From: Aradus depressus
Taxonomy: Eukaryota; Arthropoda; Insecta; Hemiptera; Aradidae
Assembly (NCBI GenBank): GCA_963662175.1
Contig: OY759215.1
Location: 25,533,079-25,597,078 of the forward strand
Reading direction: 5' to 3'
Length of the DNA stretch: 64,000 nt
The position numbers and the translations under genes are program-made. The notes under the pieces were generated by a model that saw nothing but the letters and a program-made list of their open reading frames with translations, searched no databases and had not been told where the DNA came from. This document shows, one piece after another, positions 11,741-22,825 of the stretch. Each line of letters starts with the position of its first letter. The stretch's first letter is position 1.

Positions 11741-12780
11741 GATGGGAAAGTAAAAAAATGAAAAGAGAAGAAACAATTTAAAATTCAATTAAAAATGTTT
11801 ATATTAGGGTAAATCCTCTATTCTTCTAAAAAAATGGCTATCCTGTAAAAGTCGTGTTTCATAAATAAAAGCTTTAATTCATAATTTGCTTTCATTTTTA
11901 TTTTCTTGACAGAGGTCTTCCAGCAATATCCTATAAGTTTCCATAATTACTTTTTCTGACGTTGGTAATGACTTATAACATTTTGCCATCTGAGCACAGA
12001 TTTAATATTGAATTATTAATTTTTTCATTTGTTAAAAAACAAAAATAACTTGTAAATAGTTAAATAAAAGTTTATTGTTTATACCATAATGTGTACATGT
12101 ATCTATCTATTCTTTAATGTAATAATTAATGGTGAAAGTTCCTTGTTTCTTCCTAAAAAATTTAAATTAAAAAAAAAAAATTGAGAATTTTACGTAGGTA
12201 CTCAATTTATTTATTTTCTTAAGATATTATGGTGTAATATTTTCCTTACCATTGCTAACTTTGCTCCATTCGCCTTAAACACGTTTTTTGATATGATTTT
12301 TACACTGGTGCAAAGTTTTCAAAACGAGGGATATCATTGCTCTAAAATTTAAAAAAAAAATTAAAATATGTTAAACTAAACAAATAACTGCGGCCTTTGC
12401 AGGAATGCAAAAACAAACCGTAGACCACATGTCAATAAAATTTGGGACTCGTTTTGGGCATCACAAGGAAAGATGTTTTGATTTTAACAAAAAAAGTAAA
12501 AAAAGTTGAGCAAAGTTCCCCCATTTTACGGTATATTTATTAGGTACTATGATTATAAACGTATCTTGTATTAATTTTTTTTATATACTCATATTTTTTT
12601 AAGTAATTCGTTCAGTTTTTATTAATTTCATTTTACTTTTTTTAATAGTTTTGTTATTACTACTAATCATAGATGTGTTAGACTCAAGTAGTTATAAATC
12701 TAATTTATAAGCTATCTTAATGTATAAATTCTTTTGACTTGTCCTATTACCATGTATTAGTTTAACGGAAATAAATTTAT
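11741..12780. other. AT-rich sequence, no feature seen
   Basis: One kilobase of AT-rich sequence with short homopolymers. I saw no open frame, repeat family or structured element. Confidence 0.6.
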
Positions 12781-12792
12781 TATTATTATTAA

Positions 12793-13090
12793 AGCCCGAA
12801 TAAATGTGTGTCGTATCGCCTACTACTAGAGCGCTCTTCCGTCGGTCTGGTGGACATGAGCCTGACTCTACTCTGGGAGTCATAAATGTTACCTACTCAT
12901 GTTTAGTTACCTAGGATAGGAGTCTTTAACGAGTGACCTGACATCGTACAGGCTCGGGACCATAGCTTAACGTCCCCCCCAAAGGACGGCGTGCTCAAAG
13001 TTTTTTACTACTTAGATAAAAAACGTAAGGACTTCCGCCGAGTTTCGAACCCGTGATCTTGAGCTCAGTAGGCAAGCACATATTCAATTT
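12793..13090 (-). mobile_element. SINE-A copy, diverged
   Basis: Reverse-strand SINE-A with the body landmarks CGGTCTGGTGGACATGAGCC, CATCGTACAGGCTCGGGACC and AAAGGACGGCGTGCTC, and a remnant B box (GAGTTTCGAACCC). It stands head to head with the partial copy at 13,100, forming an inverted pair. Confidence 0.8.
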
Positions 13091-13099
13091 CGGGATATG

Positions 13100-13310
13100 T
13101 GAATACGACGCTAAGCTATAGTCTCGTGCCTGTATGTCAGGTACTCCTTAAACATATCCTAGGTGAATATAAATTTAGGGAAAGCAAAATTTAGGAATTC
13201 CAACTTAGAGTCGGGCTCATGTCCCCCAGAGTGATGAAAGACAACGGTAGTAGGCGATAAGACCTCATAGGTAAAGCCCGGGCACGAGTCAAAATAACTA
13301 ACTATTAATA
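13100..13310 (+). mobile_element. SINE-A 3' half, diverged
   Basis: Forward-strand SINE-A body from CCTGTATGTCAGGTACTC to AAGCCCGGGCACGAGTC. It lacks the tRNA-like head and is oriented opposite to the adjacent copy. Confidence 0.75.
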
Positions 13311-13349
13311 GTTTAAGCTTCGTAATAACTTCTAACAATTGCAGATATT

Positions 13350-13445
13350 AGACCGCCCCTTAGTCCACCCTTCCCTTTTGCCGATTATACTGAAAATCAA
13401 TAAGTGTCATCTTTATGGGGTGCTAATATTTCGTAGATGTGGAGA
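13350..13445 (-). repeat. DR1 fragment
   Basis: A short reverse-strand match to the CCTTCCCTTTTGCCGATT, CTGAAAATCAATAAGTGTC and TTTATGGGG landmarks of DR1. Confidence 0.5.
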
Positions 13446-13760
13446 AGTAATAACTTACGAACATTGTTGTAAATAAAATCTTTGACGTTCTCAATACCTG
13501 GCCATATAGCGTAGTTCATTGAGGATTACGAATCCAGTGATATGTCCCTTCTAAAAGTTGAATTATTTTAGAAAAACATCAAATAGCGGCCATTGGTGGC
13601 GACTGATGCTAGCCGAAAGCACGCATTACGAGCAAGATATTGGCCAAAGAATTTTCCATATTTTTTCATTTACATTTTAGGATTTGCCCAAACCTGTCGC
13701 CTCATAGCGTACCCAGATCTAATGCAAATTTAATTCAATAAGGCTTTCACGCGGGTTCAA

Positions 13761-14039
13761 TCAATCAAGTTGATCCCAGTTCCTCCAAAATGCCAGGAGG
13801 AAGATGGTTGGAAGGAGGAATGGAGGCGGTTGGGATCGATTTAAGTGGGGATCTTTATTGCTGTTGTCTCCACTTTTACCAGAGATAAATTCAATATATG
13901 GCCTCTGAAAGGAGACTTCTTTGAAGGCCATCCTGTTCTTCACAAGACGATAATCCCCTTGTAGAGAGCAAAGTGGACAAGCCCGGGTCAGCGGCTGCCA
14001 TTGATCTGCTTTCTTAGAGATCCTCGCTTGACCGCCCAT
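13761..14039 (-). CDS. Unrecognised 92-residue open frame
   Basis: The predicted product starts MGGQARISKKADQWQ. It contains one CPLC pair and a Pro-rich stretch (SQPPPFLLP) and ends FWRNWDQLD. Base composition is less AT-rich than the surroundings and the frame stays open upstream of the ATG to about 14,080, so an exon is possible. I see no recognisable domain, no second copy in the window, no signal peptide and no clear splice context. It may equally be a chance frame in unique sequence. I assign no function. Confidence 0.15.
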   Translation of the reverse strand: MGGQARISKKADQWQPLTRACPLCSLQGDYRLVKNRMAFKEVSFQRPYIEFISGKSGDNSNKDPHLNRSQPPPFLLPTIFLLAFWRNWDQLD

Positions 14040-14639
14040 CGCGCAATTACTAAACCTTGGTTGGCTCCTTTGGCAAGTCAGACCCTTAAGAAAGGGTGCC
14101 TTTCTTCAATATGAAGGCCCCTTTTTTGTTAGCTTAGAGATAAACCTAATCCCTTTGTGCTCAAGATAATTAAAAAACAACACATTCTTCCAGAGGCCAA
14201 CATTAAATGAACTTAAAATCCTTTAATGAACCTTTCATGAACAATAGCTGTCTTTCAAAATTTTCTGAAAGGGTCTTACTGATTTTTTTTTTTTTTTTTG
14301 ACGTTAAGCTACCGTCTTTTGGGTAATCGGGAGCACGGATGCAACGAAAACATGACACACTTTGAACGCTTATATCTGTTAAACTACGTCTTTCTCCGAG
14401 CTGCATAGGGGTACATCGGGAGCAAGGATGCAAAGGATAACTTGTTAAACGCTTATATCTTCAAAACTAATAAATGCATAATTAGATAGCTTCTAGAGTA
14501 CCATTTTTAACAATACAAGTTTTAGTCCTCCACCCTTAACCCTTTGATACAATAGCGTTCGAAAACATAAATTTCATGCTATATTTATTCTGCCGCAAGC
14601 CATTTCAAGTTGATAGCTAGTAAAGAGGGAAATTAACAT

Positions 14640-14651
14640 ACAACCCTTCCC

Positions 14652-14682
<31 letters not shown>

Positions 14683-14687
14683 AAAAA
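14640..14687. repeat. Poly-C tract followed by poly-A
   Basis: A run of more than twenty C is followed directly by an A run, in an otherwise AT-rich area. The exact length is likely to be assembly-sensitive. Confidence 0.9.
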
Positions 14688-14803
14688 TTAAAATCCAGCT
14701 CAGTTTGGTTCTATCCTTAATATAAGTTTCAACTTTATTGGTCATCTAGGGGCTACTATACCTTCTGGAAGGTATCGATTTATTCAGTCCACATTATAAA
14801 CGT

Positions 14804-15029
14804 TAAATTTCGTGGCGGTATATTCTTTAGAAGTTATCAAGTCCACGGACAGATATGACATTTTTTTACCACTTATATATATATTTGTTTATTTTTTAAA
14901 ATTATAATTTCATTTATTTATTTTATTATTATATATTATTTTTATATATGTGTTAAAAAAATTTCATATCTGTCTGTATCTGTCCGTGGACTTGATAACT
15001 TCCAAAGAATATACCGCCCCGAAATTTAG
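14804..15029. repeat. Inverted repeat, about 65-bp arms and 90-bp AT loop
   Basis: The left arm (14,804-14,868) reads TAAATTTCGTGGCGGTATAT then GTTATCAAGTCCACGGACAG. The right arm (14,960-15,029) is its reverse complement with a few changes. The loop is AT-rich. The structure would fold into a long hairpin and may be a fold-back MITE. No target duplication was identified. Confidence 0.75.
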
Positions 15030-15182
15030 CTTATATATATATATTTATAAATAATACATGATTTATTAATTATGTATTTTATAATTACTTTATTATTATT
15101 ATAATAAAATTTTATTTCCGTTAAAGCAAAACATTGTAATAGTATGAGTGTAAGAATGTATAAGTAATTAAGATAGCTTATA

Positions 15183-15531
15183 GGTTAGGTTATTTTTTAT
15201 GACTCATGCCCGGGCTTTAACTACGAGGCATATCGCCTACTACCAGAGCGCTCTTTCGTCACTCTGGTGGACATGAGCCCGACTCTACTGTGGGAGTCCT
15301 AAATTTTGCCTACCCTAAATTTTTTTTATTCATCTAGGGTAGGGGTCTTTAACGAGTACCTGACATCGTACAGGCTCGGGACCATCGCTTAACGTCCCAT
15401 CCGAAGGACGGCGTGCTTAAGTTTATTTTACCTCCCAGATAAAATAAACTAAGGGCCTCGGTCGGGCTACGAACCCACGACCTTGAGCTCAGAAGTCAAG
15501 CACGCTTACCACTGAGCTACCGGCGCCCTCT
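15183..15531 (-). mobile_element. SINE-A, full-length with target duplication
   Basis: SINE-A is a tRNA-derived retroposon of about 350 bp. In sense orientation (here the minus strand) it starts GGGCGCCGGTAGCTCAGTGG, which contains a Pol III A box, and then has a B box in the family form GGTTCGAAACCC. A body of about 250 bp follows and ends in a short (AACCT)n tail. This copy is flanked by the 11-bp duplication GATAGCTTATA (15,172-15,182 and 15,532-15,542), which shows insertion by target-primed retrotransposition. It has no protein, so mobility would depend on a LINE enzyme. Confidence 0.92.
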
Positions 15532-15589
15532 GATAGCTTATAAAATAGATGCATAAACAGATATTAACTCTTAGAATCTGACAAACATG

Positions 15590-15770
15590 TGATTATTAAT
15601 TAAGTATTGTTATTAATAACAATACTATTAAAAAAAAAAAAAATGAAATGAATCAAACATGAATAAATAAATACTTTTTTTAAATAGGATTTAGGCTTAA
15701 GTTTTATTAATAACAATACTATTTAAAAAAAATTAAATTAATCAAACATGAATATATAAATACTTTTAGA
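15590..15770 (+). repeat. Direct repeat pair of about 110 bp, split from a third copy by a SINE
   Basis: The block TTATTAATAACAATACTATT, followed by A-rich sequence, ATCAAACATGAATA and ATACTTTT, occurs twice. The following AGGATTTAGGCTTAAG block recurs once more just after the SINE-A copy at 16,138, so that SINE sits inside the repeated unit. Confidence 0.7.
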
Positions 15771-16115
15771 GGGCGCCGGTAGCTCAGTGGTATGCGTGCT
15801 TACCCTCTGAGCTCAAGAACTTGGGTTCGAAACCCGACCGAGGCCCTTAGTTTATTTTATCTGGGAGGTAAAATAAACTTAAGCACGCCGTCCTTCGGAT
15901 GGGACGTTAAGCGATGATCCCGAGCCTTTACGAAGTCAGGTACTCGTTAAAGACCCTACCCCAGGTGAATAAAAATTTAGGGTAGGCAAAATTTAGGACT
16001 CCCACAGTAGAGACTGGCCACATGTCCACCAGAGTGACGAAAGAGCTCTCTTGTAGTGGGCGATATGACCTCGTAGTTAAAGCCCGGGCATGAGTCATAA
16101 AACCTAACCTAACCT
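15771..16115 (+). mobile_element. SINE-A, full-length, plus orientation
   Basis: Starts GGGCGCCGGTAGCTCAGTGG with intact A and B boxes (GGGTTCGAAACCC) and ends TAAAACCTAACCTAACC. The flanks both read close to TATAArTACTTTT, consistent with a short target duplication. It is inverted relative to the copy 240 bp upstream, so the pair could form a long hairpin in a read-through transcript. Confidence 0.9.
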
Positions 16116-16119
16116 ATAA

Positions 16120-16500
16120 GTACTTTTTTTTTTTTTTTCAATATGATTTAGGCTTCAGCTTTACGTCATTAGCTCCGTTCTGTAATAATTAGTCGTTATT
16201 CAATATTATTATCAAATTCCAGTACAGCTAATGTACGTTCCAACAGCTTCAAGTGAAACAGAGGGATTTGTAAAAATATCTAGATGAGTAGGAGAGGACT
16301 TCCAAGAAGAGAGCTTATAGTGCGCTTACAGTGCATCTCTCAGCTGCATACTTGTTGGGAATCATCTCTCTGCTCACACAACTCACACATCATCTAACCA
16401 TCTACCGATCTTATGTAGGTAGGCTCCTGTACTGCATGGTTCGTCCATAAGGTCCTCCAAATAAATAACCTTAAAACCTTGTTTCGTTGTACAATTTAAT
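16120..16500. other. Sequence with no recognised feature
   Basis: The first part continues the direct repeat interrupted by the SINE. The part at about 16,240-16,480 has more balanced base composition and matches nothing I recognise. Confidence 0.5.
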
Positions 16501-16504
16501 TCGG

Positions 16505-16762
16505 AGTGACTTTCTTATACAAACAACTTTGGTACAGATTACTTCCCCTCCCCTTCACCCTTCTCAAATTAATTTCATACTGCCATTACAGTGTAGTAAT
16601 GTGTTGGGATCAGCTGTTTTCTTTGTTTCATTATTTAATGTAATTCTGAGAGTGACTTTCTTATACACATACATTTAAGAGGGAATAGGAGGAGGGAGAG
16701 TGATGTGTACAAATGTGGCTGGTATAACAAAGTAGGAAAGTCCTGTTTTGGTCACATAACTT
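16505..16762. mobile_element. M2 palindromic MITE
   Basis: M2 is about 250 bp and largely self-complementary. The left half carries TTTCTTATAC, an ACTTTGGTACAGAT block and TTTCATACTGCCATTAC. The right half carries the complement, ending GGCTGGTATAACAAAG and GTCCTGTTTTGGTCACAT. Other copies are at 19.7, 22.6, 30.1, 31.7 and 59.5 kb. It is non-coding. Confidence 0.7.
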
Positions 16763-17289
16763 ATATTTTATTCTTATCAATGAAAAGTTAAGACTCGTTT
16801 TGGAGGGGGGTATTGCCGATGATCCACCGACGAAGTTTTTCGTTAACCAAATAGTTTGAAGCATCTCAGGTACCGGAAATTCGAGATTACTCCTGTAGGC
16901 AACCATTGTAAATAATAATAATGATAAAATAAACATCTGAATACCATACAGTAACATAACATTTCTTGTTGGAGACAGACAGTGGGCAATTGAGATCTTG
17001 TTTTTTATTTAAATAAATGGGAAAAAGAGTTGTAAATAAATAGCAGATAAATAAAAGCCCTTGAAGGGCCTCTAAGGAAATAGGATAGAAAATAAACAAA
17101 AAGGTAATTGACTGAAGCTGGAGCGCCCCTTCGCCCTCACAAACCTATGTCACATCCAAATTGTGTTACCTTAATCGCATCCCTCAACTCTCAGCGAGAC
17201 TCTCTACAACCAGAAAACATTTATTTGAAATTCTTTTAGGCACTGTTTTTCTTTTTAATTTCACTCTTTAAATTAATATATTTTTCAAA

Positions 17290-17860
17290 TATTTATCAAC
17301 TTTTACCTATAGTATTGTAATCGTGCGGAAATCCAAGAACTAGTTTTCAACGGATTTTAATTTATATACGTCCTTTGAACAATTCTCGATAATCTGTATG
17401 TGTTACTGGAACTTTGTGAGCGCTGTTTCTGATTTTGGCAGAAATCGAATTGAAAACTGAGACCCCTTTACTTTCAGGGCTTAAGTATATTTTAGAAGAT
17501 ACCACTTCTACTTATGCCCTAATCAAAAATATTTTCAAATAAAAGTTGTCGAGAGTAATAAAAAGCACATTTTATATGAAATACGATTTTTGTATGTCAT
17601 CCGGTTCGCGAGATACAAGCCGAAAACCATCTTGAAATGTCGTTTTGAAACCTATTTTTATAGACGTTTGCATGATTTATGAAAAACTTGTTATTAGCTC
17701 TTTTTATGTATAGACAGTTCTACAATAGATTCGTAGTTTCGTCTAAAGTGTTCCAATTTCATACCCGCAGACAGACATCATCGCGAAAATGGTCAAAACG
17801 TGTTCAGGGGACCTTGAATCTCAGATTTTCGCACGACTTTCCGAATTTAACAATTGACAT
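17290..17860. repeat. DR2 copy with inverted ends
   Basis: Opens with TATAGTATTGTAATCGTGCG and closes with CAGATTTTCGCACGA. This suggests that DR2 is a terminal-inverted-repeat element whose ends read ATCCGAGATCGAG in intact copies. The interior contains AAATGGTCAAAACGTG and CAGGGGACCTTGAA. It is non-coding. Confidence 0.6.
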
Positions 17861-17984
17861 ATGTCCAATTTAGCGCAATTACAATACATCATTATATTAA
17901 AGATGTAAGAAAATTCTAACGCTACCAACAGAACACGTTTATTTTCTTCATTACTTTTCAGCCTTGAACGCATCCACTTCAACG

Positions 17985-18177
17985 TTTGAAGTCCTAGCTC
18001 GAATCTTAAGACTGGTTCATGTGAAGTGCCCTGATTATCCAGCAATATGTTGGAAGTCCTAGCTCGAATCTCAAGATTGGTTCAAGTGAAGTGCTCTGAC
18101 TACCAAGCAATATGTTGGAAGTCCTAGCTCGAATCTCAAGACTGGTTCAATTGCCCTGACTACCCAGCAATACGCTA
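17985..18177. repeat. Tandem triplication, period about 65 bp
   Basis: Three copies of a unit beginning GGAAGTCCTAGCTCGAATCT and ending CCAGCAATATGTT. The third is shortened by about 10 bp. Confidence 0.9.
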
Positions 18178-18179
18178 AT

Positions 18180-19394
18180 GTACTCCATGAGCTCGTATTT
18201 GGAGTCAAATAGTGAGGACTATTGGCTCGCTGGAAGACTGGCTGACACCTATCTGGAGGCTATAATGGCTTCTGACCGAAGTGTGATCATTGGACGACCC
18301 TTCCAATATATCCCCATGATGGTCTCTATCATCACAGTCTGTGGCCTATGTAGGATATCTTTAGCCTATAGGCTGTAGCCTATACCTATATATACCTATA
18401 CCCATTTCATTTGAAGAGCTACAATATCCACAAATCCATATGTCCCAATATATTTCTCTTTTATAGGGTGAAGGAGAATGGAAAGCAAAATAATTTTTCT
18501 GTCTAGTATTTTATTTCTGTTCGAATACATTTTTGCAATCTATGCCGGTGTTTGACTTTTATATTATCTGATTCGCAAGTATACCGGTTTCAGCTTACGT
18601 CTTCGTCTGCAAGGCGTTAAGTTTGGTAGGTTGTCATATTTATACAATTCCAGGTTTTCTGAAATTACCTAAGGCTGTGACTCCCCCTGCCTCCTAGGAA
18701 AGTCCTGCCTTAACGCCTTTATAATAAAAAATTCGGTCACTACAGTTTGTATACTTGTTTTCTGACAAATGTCACCGGTTGTATGTAAAAAAGAAAGGTA
18801 TATATGCTAAATTTTTAAAGGCGGTACGAAAATGTTGTATTTTTTACAGACATGTGAAGACGTTCTGATGCTGCCTAAATTGGCGAAATATTAATGTTGT
18901 TAATAAAATAAAGTAATTTACTGACGTCTGGTGACCTAATGGTCTTTTCTGCATTGTAATGCACCTTCATACATTTTGAACGGTCTCCCCTATCGACACG
19001 TCGATCAACCTTTCTTAAAAATATATTATACTCTCCCCTCTCCCTTCCCCCACTCTCTGGACTTCCCTGGGAGACAGGGTGTTACAACCTGTATTAATCT
19101 TAGATAACCTAAGGATTGTATAAATTTGACCACCTAGCAAACTTAAATGTCACTTTTGAACTATTTGCCATTTTTATTTATTATCTAACTGAAATTACAA
19201 AATTACAAGACTTTGCTTCTATTATCTCAAAATATGTACTCCGGAGGTATTTTTGAAACATTTTTTGATATTATAGGACAAAAACAAAATATTTTACGTA
19301 TCTTTAACTAAATAAATTAGTTTATATATATATATATATATGAAAAAAAATCATCTATATTTACGCGAAAACAGTTAGTACTATCGAAAAATGA
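18180..19394. other. Mixed sequence; short hammerhead-like repeat near 18,555
   Basis: Apart from a diverged copy of the ATTATCTGATTCGCAAGTAT ... GTTTCAGCTTACG repeat at 18,555-18,620 and an (AT)n run at 19,322-19,341, I recognise nothing here. No open frame is convincing. Confidence 0.5.
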
Positions 19395-19625
19395 GTTCTT
19401 AATACAGTTTTCATTAAATTTTCAATCACTTTAGTATTATCAAATTTGAGATAGAACCAATACGATAAAAGTTATAGCGCCCCAAAAGTATAGAAAATAA
19501 TTTTATGTAGGAAATATTTATATTTATTTATTGTGTGACTCAAGCCCGGGCTTATTAGAACGCTCTTTTTCGTCGCTCTGTTGAACATGAGCCCGTAGTA
19601 CGGCCTGCTCAAGGTGTTTTCATCA
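19395..19625. repeat. DR2 tail and SINE-A fragment
   Basis: 19,395-19,525 matches the DR2 tail (TTTGAGATAGAACCAATACG, then AAAGTTATAGCGCC). 19,531-19,625 is a diverged SINE-A fragment with CAAGCCCGGGCTTATTAGAA and AACATGAGCCCG. Confidence 0.5.
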
Positions 19626-19739
19626 TGAAGATATTTATAAGTAATTTTAACGCATAATAATTTTAAATATGGTTTCATTGTAGGTAATTTTTCATTAAAA
19701 GGGATAAAAAAAATATAGAAAAATAAAATATATTTGTAG

Positions 19740-19985
19740 TGTGGCCAACACAGGACTTTCTTATGCCAGCCATCTTTGTACAGATCTCCGTCTCTCTCCT
19801 CTTCTCAAACTAATTTCATACTGACATTATTATATATAAGAAAGTAAGTCTCAGAATTACGTGAAACAAAGAAAACTACTGAGGCAACACATTACTTTCA
19901 AAGCCAGTAGTGCCAGTATGAAGTAAATTTGAGAGGGGGAGGGAGAGTGACCTGAACAAAAGTGGTTGGTATAAGAACAGTTGTC
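19740..19985. mobile_element. M2 palindromic MITE
   Basis: Begins GTGTGGCCAACACAGGACTT and ends GTGGTTGGTATAAGAACAG, with AATTTCATACTGACATTA in the left half and its complement in the right half. Length and order match the other M2 copies. Confidence 0.75.
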
Positions 19986-19989
19986 ATCA

Positions 19990-20365
19990 CCAACAATAAT
20001 AAATATCCCCTTTATTATGGATTGGTGCCTCATAGCAGCTCTTGTCGGCGCCGCTGGTGGTATTTAGAAGGATGATAATATTTACCGTTGAGTTGTTCTG
20101 AAGGGGGAGCTAAAGGGCCTCAGAGATATTGGGAAGGGTGGAGTCCTATGTGAAAACAGTTCAAGTTTCCTGGGCTGGAAGTAGGGCTGTCCCATGTTCT
20201 GGAGCCGACTTAGGGCAGCTCCCCATCCAACAGATGTTGGTTCTCACACCACCAGACGTCAACTCTCCAGCTTTAATGTGGATCTCTCGTGACTAGAGGA
20301 TATCCACGACCCAAGGCTCAACTTGACATGGCTCCACGGTTCATCAGTAACGACTCACTATACCT
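19990..20365. other. GC-richer unique sequence, no feature recognised
   Basis: This stretch is clearly less AT-biased than its neighbours and has no copy elsewhere in the window. I found no open frame longer than about 50 codons and cannot assign it. Confidence 0.4.
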
Positions 20366-20370
20366 AATAT

Positions 20371-21226
20371 GCGAGGTGTGTTCAAAAATAACGGGAATTT
20401 TCGGTTTTTGAAAAGAATTTTATTTATTCGTCTACATCAATGTTATCCCCTTCAAAATAGACCCCATTGGATATTATACACTTATGCTAGCGCTTCTTCC
20501 AATCCCCGAAACACTTCTGGATCTTTGGGATAGTAATTAGCTCTCTCAGCGATGCGCTTTTAATCTCATCTATGCTTGTGAAACGACGGCCCTTTAAGGT
20601 TCTCAACAGAAAATAGTCACACTGAGCAATGTCTGGCGAATATGGAGGCTGGGGCATCATTACAGTGTTGTATTTGGCCAAAAATTCAGGAGCAAGCAAT
20701 GAAGTGTGAGCAGGTGCATTATCGTGGTGCAAAAGCCATGAATTGTTTCGCCACAAATCCGGGCGTTTTTTTCCGATTGCTTCACGCAAACGGCGTTGCA
20801 CTTGTAGGTAGTACTCCTTACTGATCGTTTGACCTTGTGGTAAGAACTCAAGGTGCACTTTGCCGCTAAAATCGAAAAACACAGTGAGCATGACCTTCAC
20901 ATTCGACCGCACTTGTCGAGCTTTTATACCACTCGTCACCCTAGTTTTACTCATAGCAGACTAACTAAAATATTTAACATTTCTAAAACGTTGGTGCACT
21001 TTATTTCATTCTTATAGCAAAATTTGATTCAAATTCTCTCATCCATTTTGTAAATAAATAAATAATCGCCGGTCGTACCAAAACACATGTAACCACTTTG
21101 ACAGCTGACAGCAGACTAAACATCCGGTTTGGCTAACAATATACAGATACTTTTCAGACATGTTTACCAACGAAATACAACCCGCGAAATTACAAAATTC
21201 CCGTTACTTTTTGAACACACCTCGTA
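20371..21226 (-). mobile_element. Mariner element, internally deleted, copy 1
   Basis: About 855 bp bounded by inverted repeats with the outer sequence CGAGGTGTGTTCAAAAA (20,372-20,388, inverted at 21,208-21,224). A TA lies at the right edge. A full mariner is about 1.3 kb, and the missing part lies between the helix-turn-helix region and the catalytic core. The same deletion joint occurs in the copy at 39.5 kb, so this form was probably mobilised in trans. Confidence 0.92.
20487..20954 (-). pseudogene. Mariner transposase, C-terminal catalytic part
   Basis: This 155-residue frame is the C-terminal part of a mariner transposase, the enzyme that cuts and rejoins DNA at TA sites. Visible motifs are LLHHDNAPAHTS, with the second catalytic Asp, and YSPDIAQCDYFLL, with the third. 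I count 34 residues between them, the DD34D spacing. The start, MSKTRV, comes from the second helix-turn-helix and is fused directly to KARQVRSNVKVML. The linker and the segment that normally carries the first catalytic Asp are gone. The frame also ends early: a TAG replaces the Trp codon after FGDWKKR, and in-frame sequence HKCIISNG continues beyond it. It cannot be an active enzyme. Confidence 0.92.
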
Positions 21227-21229
21227 TGT

Positions 21230-22560
21230 CTGATCATGAGTAGATAATTGGGAATTCCACGAAATTTAAAATAGAACTCTCATTTAACAACGTCTGTGAA
21301 GTGCTGAAATGTCGAATTTTTTCACTAATTATGCAGAACCTTACAGAACAGCAAATGTTCTGTTGGTCAGCGATACTTTGTAGGCTGCTGTGAAGAAGGC
21401 ATATCAAATTTGAAATGTCGATTTTAGGCAACCGGACGACCTGTGAAAAATGTTATTTCATATAAATTATGTATTTCAATATTCTCTACAACTATTACTT
21501 GAAAATATTTTTGATTAGGTCATAAACATAAGGTAAAATATAGTTTGGTCTGTGTGAAAGTGTTCACTGGATCATCTTAGTCCTGAGGTTTTTTCAGGGT
21601 GACTGACAGATTAATTCTGCTTGTCCTTCACCCCTGTCCCAGCCCTCGAGTGACGGAGGATCGTATTATCTTCTGGTTGGGTCTATGGTGAATAGTACCA
21701 GAGAGTGATCTGTGTTGTCTGTTCGTCAGTAGGGTTTGTTCTCCGGGAATTTTGGCCCTTCGTCCCGCCAGGTCAAAAATAAGGAAAAGGAAAAATTATT
21801 CCAGTGATATATTTGTATAATTTTGTTGTCTTTTATCAGAATCTTTGCAACTTTAAAATCAAATCAAGTCTTCAGGAAGTACCTATCTGTTAGGTTTTAT
21901 ACAACTTGAAGAACATCCTGATTGCTTTTTGCTACACATTCCATGCTGAATAATGTAAACACTTAACATTTTTTTACTTTGTTGATTTATTCCAGCATTT
22001 TTTTCCAGAGGTGACCACCAAAATCAACACACTATTCTCCCAGAGAAACTTAAGAAATACATTTTTTACTTTAGTATACGGAAATATCGTAATCGTGGAA
22101 AAATCGGGCAGAATTTTCAAAGGAATTACACGTTTCAAGGTTCACTGTATAAGTTTTGATCATTTTCGTGATGTTTATCTGTGCAATCGAGAGTATTACT
22201 CATTAACATTCACTCATATGTTTTCAAATTTTACTCATTACTCACTGAAAGGGAGTATTACTTATTAATCATTAATAATAATTATTATTACTCACTCAAA
22301 GTGAGTTTTTTTCTCAGAAAAAATGTATCTGTCACCTCAACTTATATTTGATGCTATGGAGACCATTATTGTTTTAATTTTTGGATCATTAAATGTTCAC
22401 AAAGAGAAGTTGTTTCTATATTTATATATAACATATCACTTATTACTCTTGAATATTATTTTTACTCAATTAATGCGTAATGAGTATTCACATCTGTATA
22501 GTTGATAAGTGATTAGTGATTTAATCACATTACACTCATTACTCGAGTGTCATTTGCCCA
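21230..22560. other. Mostly AT-rich sequence, no gene seen
   Basis: A GC-richer patch at about 21,580-21,790 is unlike its surroundings, but I cannot assign it. At 22,190-22,560 there is a locally repetitive stretch of ATTACTCATT and GAGTAAT words. No open frame is convincing. Confidence 0.5.
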
Positions 22561-22565
22561 ACTCT

Positions 22566-22668
22566 AATATCCGGTAACGCCAGTTTGAAGTGAATTTAAG
22601 AAGGGGCAGTGATTTATATGAACGTGGTTTGTATAAGAAAGTCCCGTTATGGCCAAATCACATTTCTG
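22566..22668. repeat. M2 right half
   Basis: Contains GCCAGTTTGAAGTGAATTTA, GTGGTTTGTATAAGAAAGTC and CGTTATGGCCA. It is a half-copy of the palindromic MITE. Confidence 0.65.
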
Positions 22669-22825
22669 CTTTAGAAAAAATGTCAATACAATTTAAAAGA
22701 AAGTAGAAAAATCGATTTCCTGGAGAATAATAAGTCATCTATTTCTGTGATTTTTGGAGAGAAAATTTGCCTATTTTGTCAGAATTATTTATCAGGTAAA
22801 TATTGCAGTTAAATGCCACAAAATT

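Noticed and set aside
15771..15850. Functional tRNA gene at the SINE-A heads
   Set aside because: A and B boxes are present, but the acceptor stem does not close. The sequence is the head of a dispersed SINE with target duplications.
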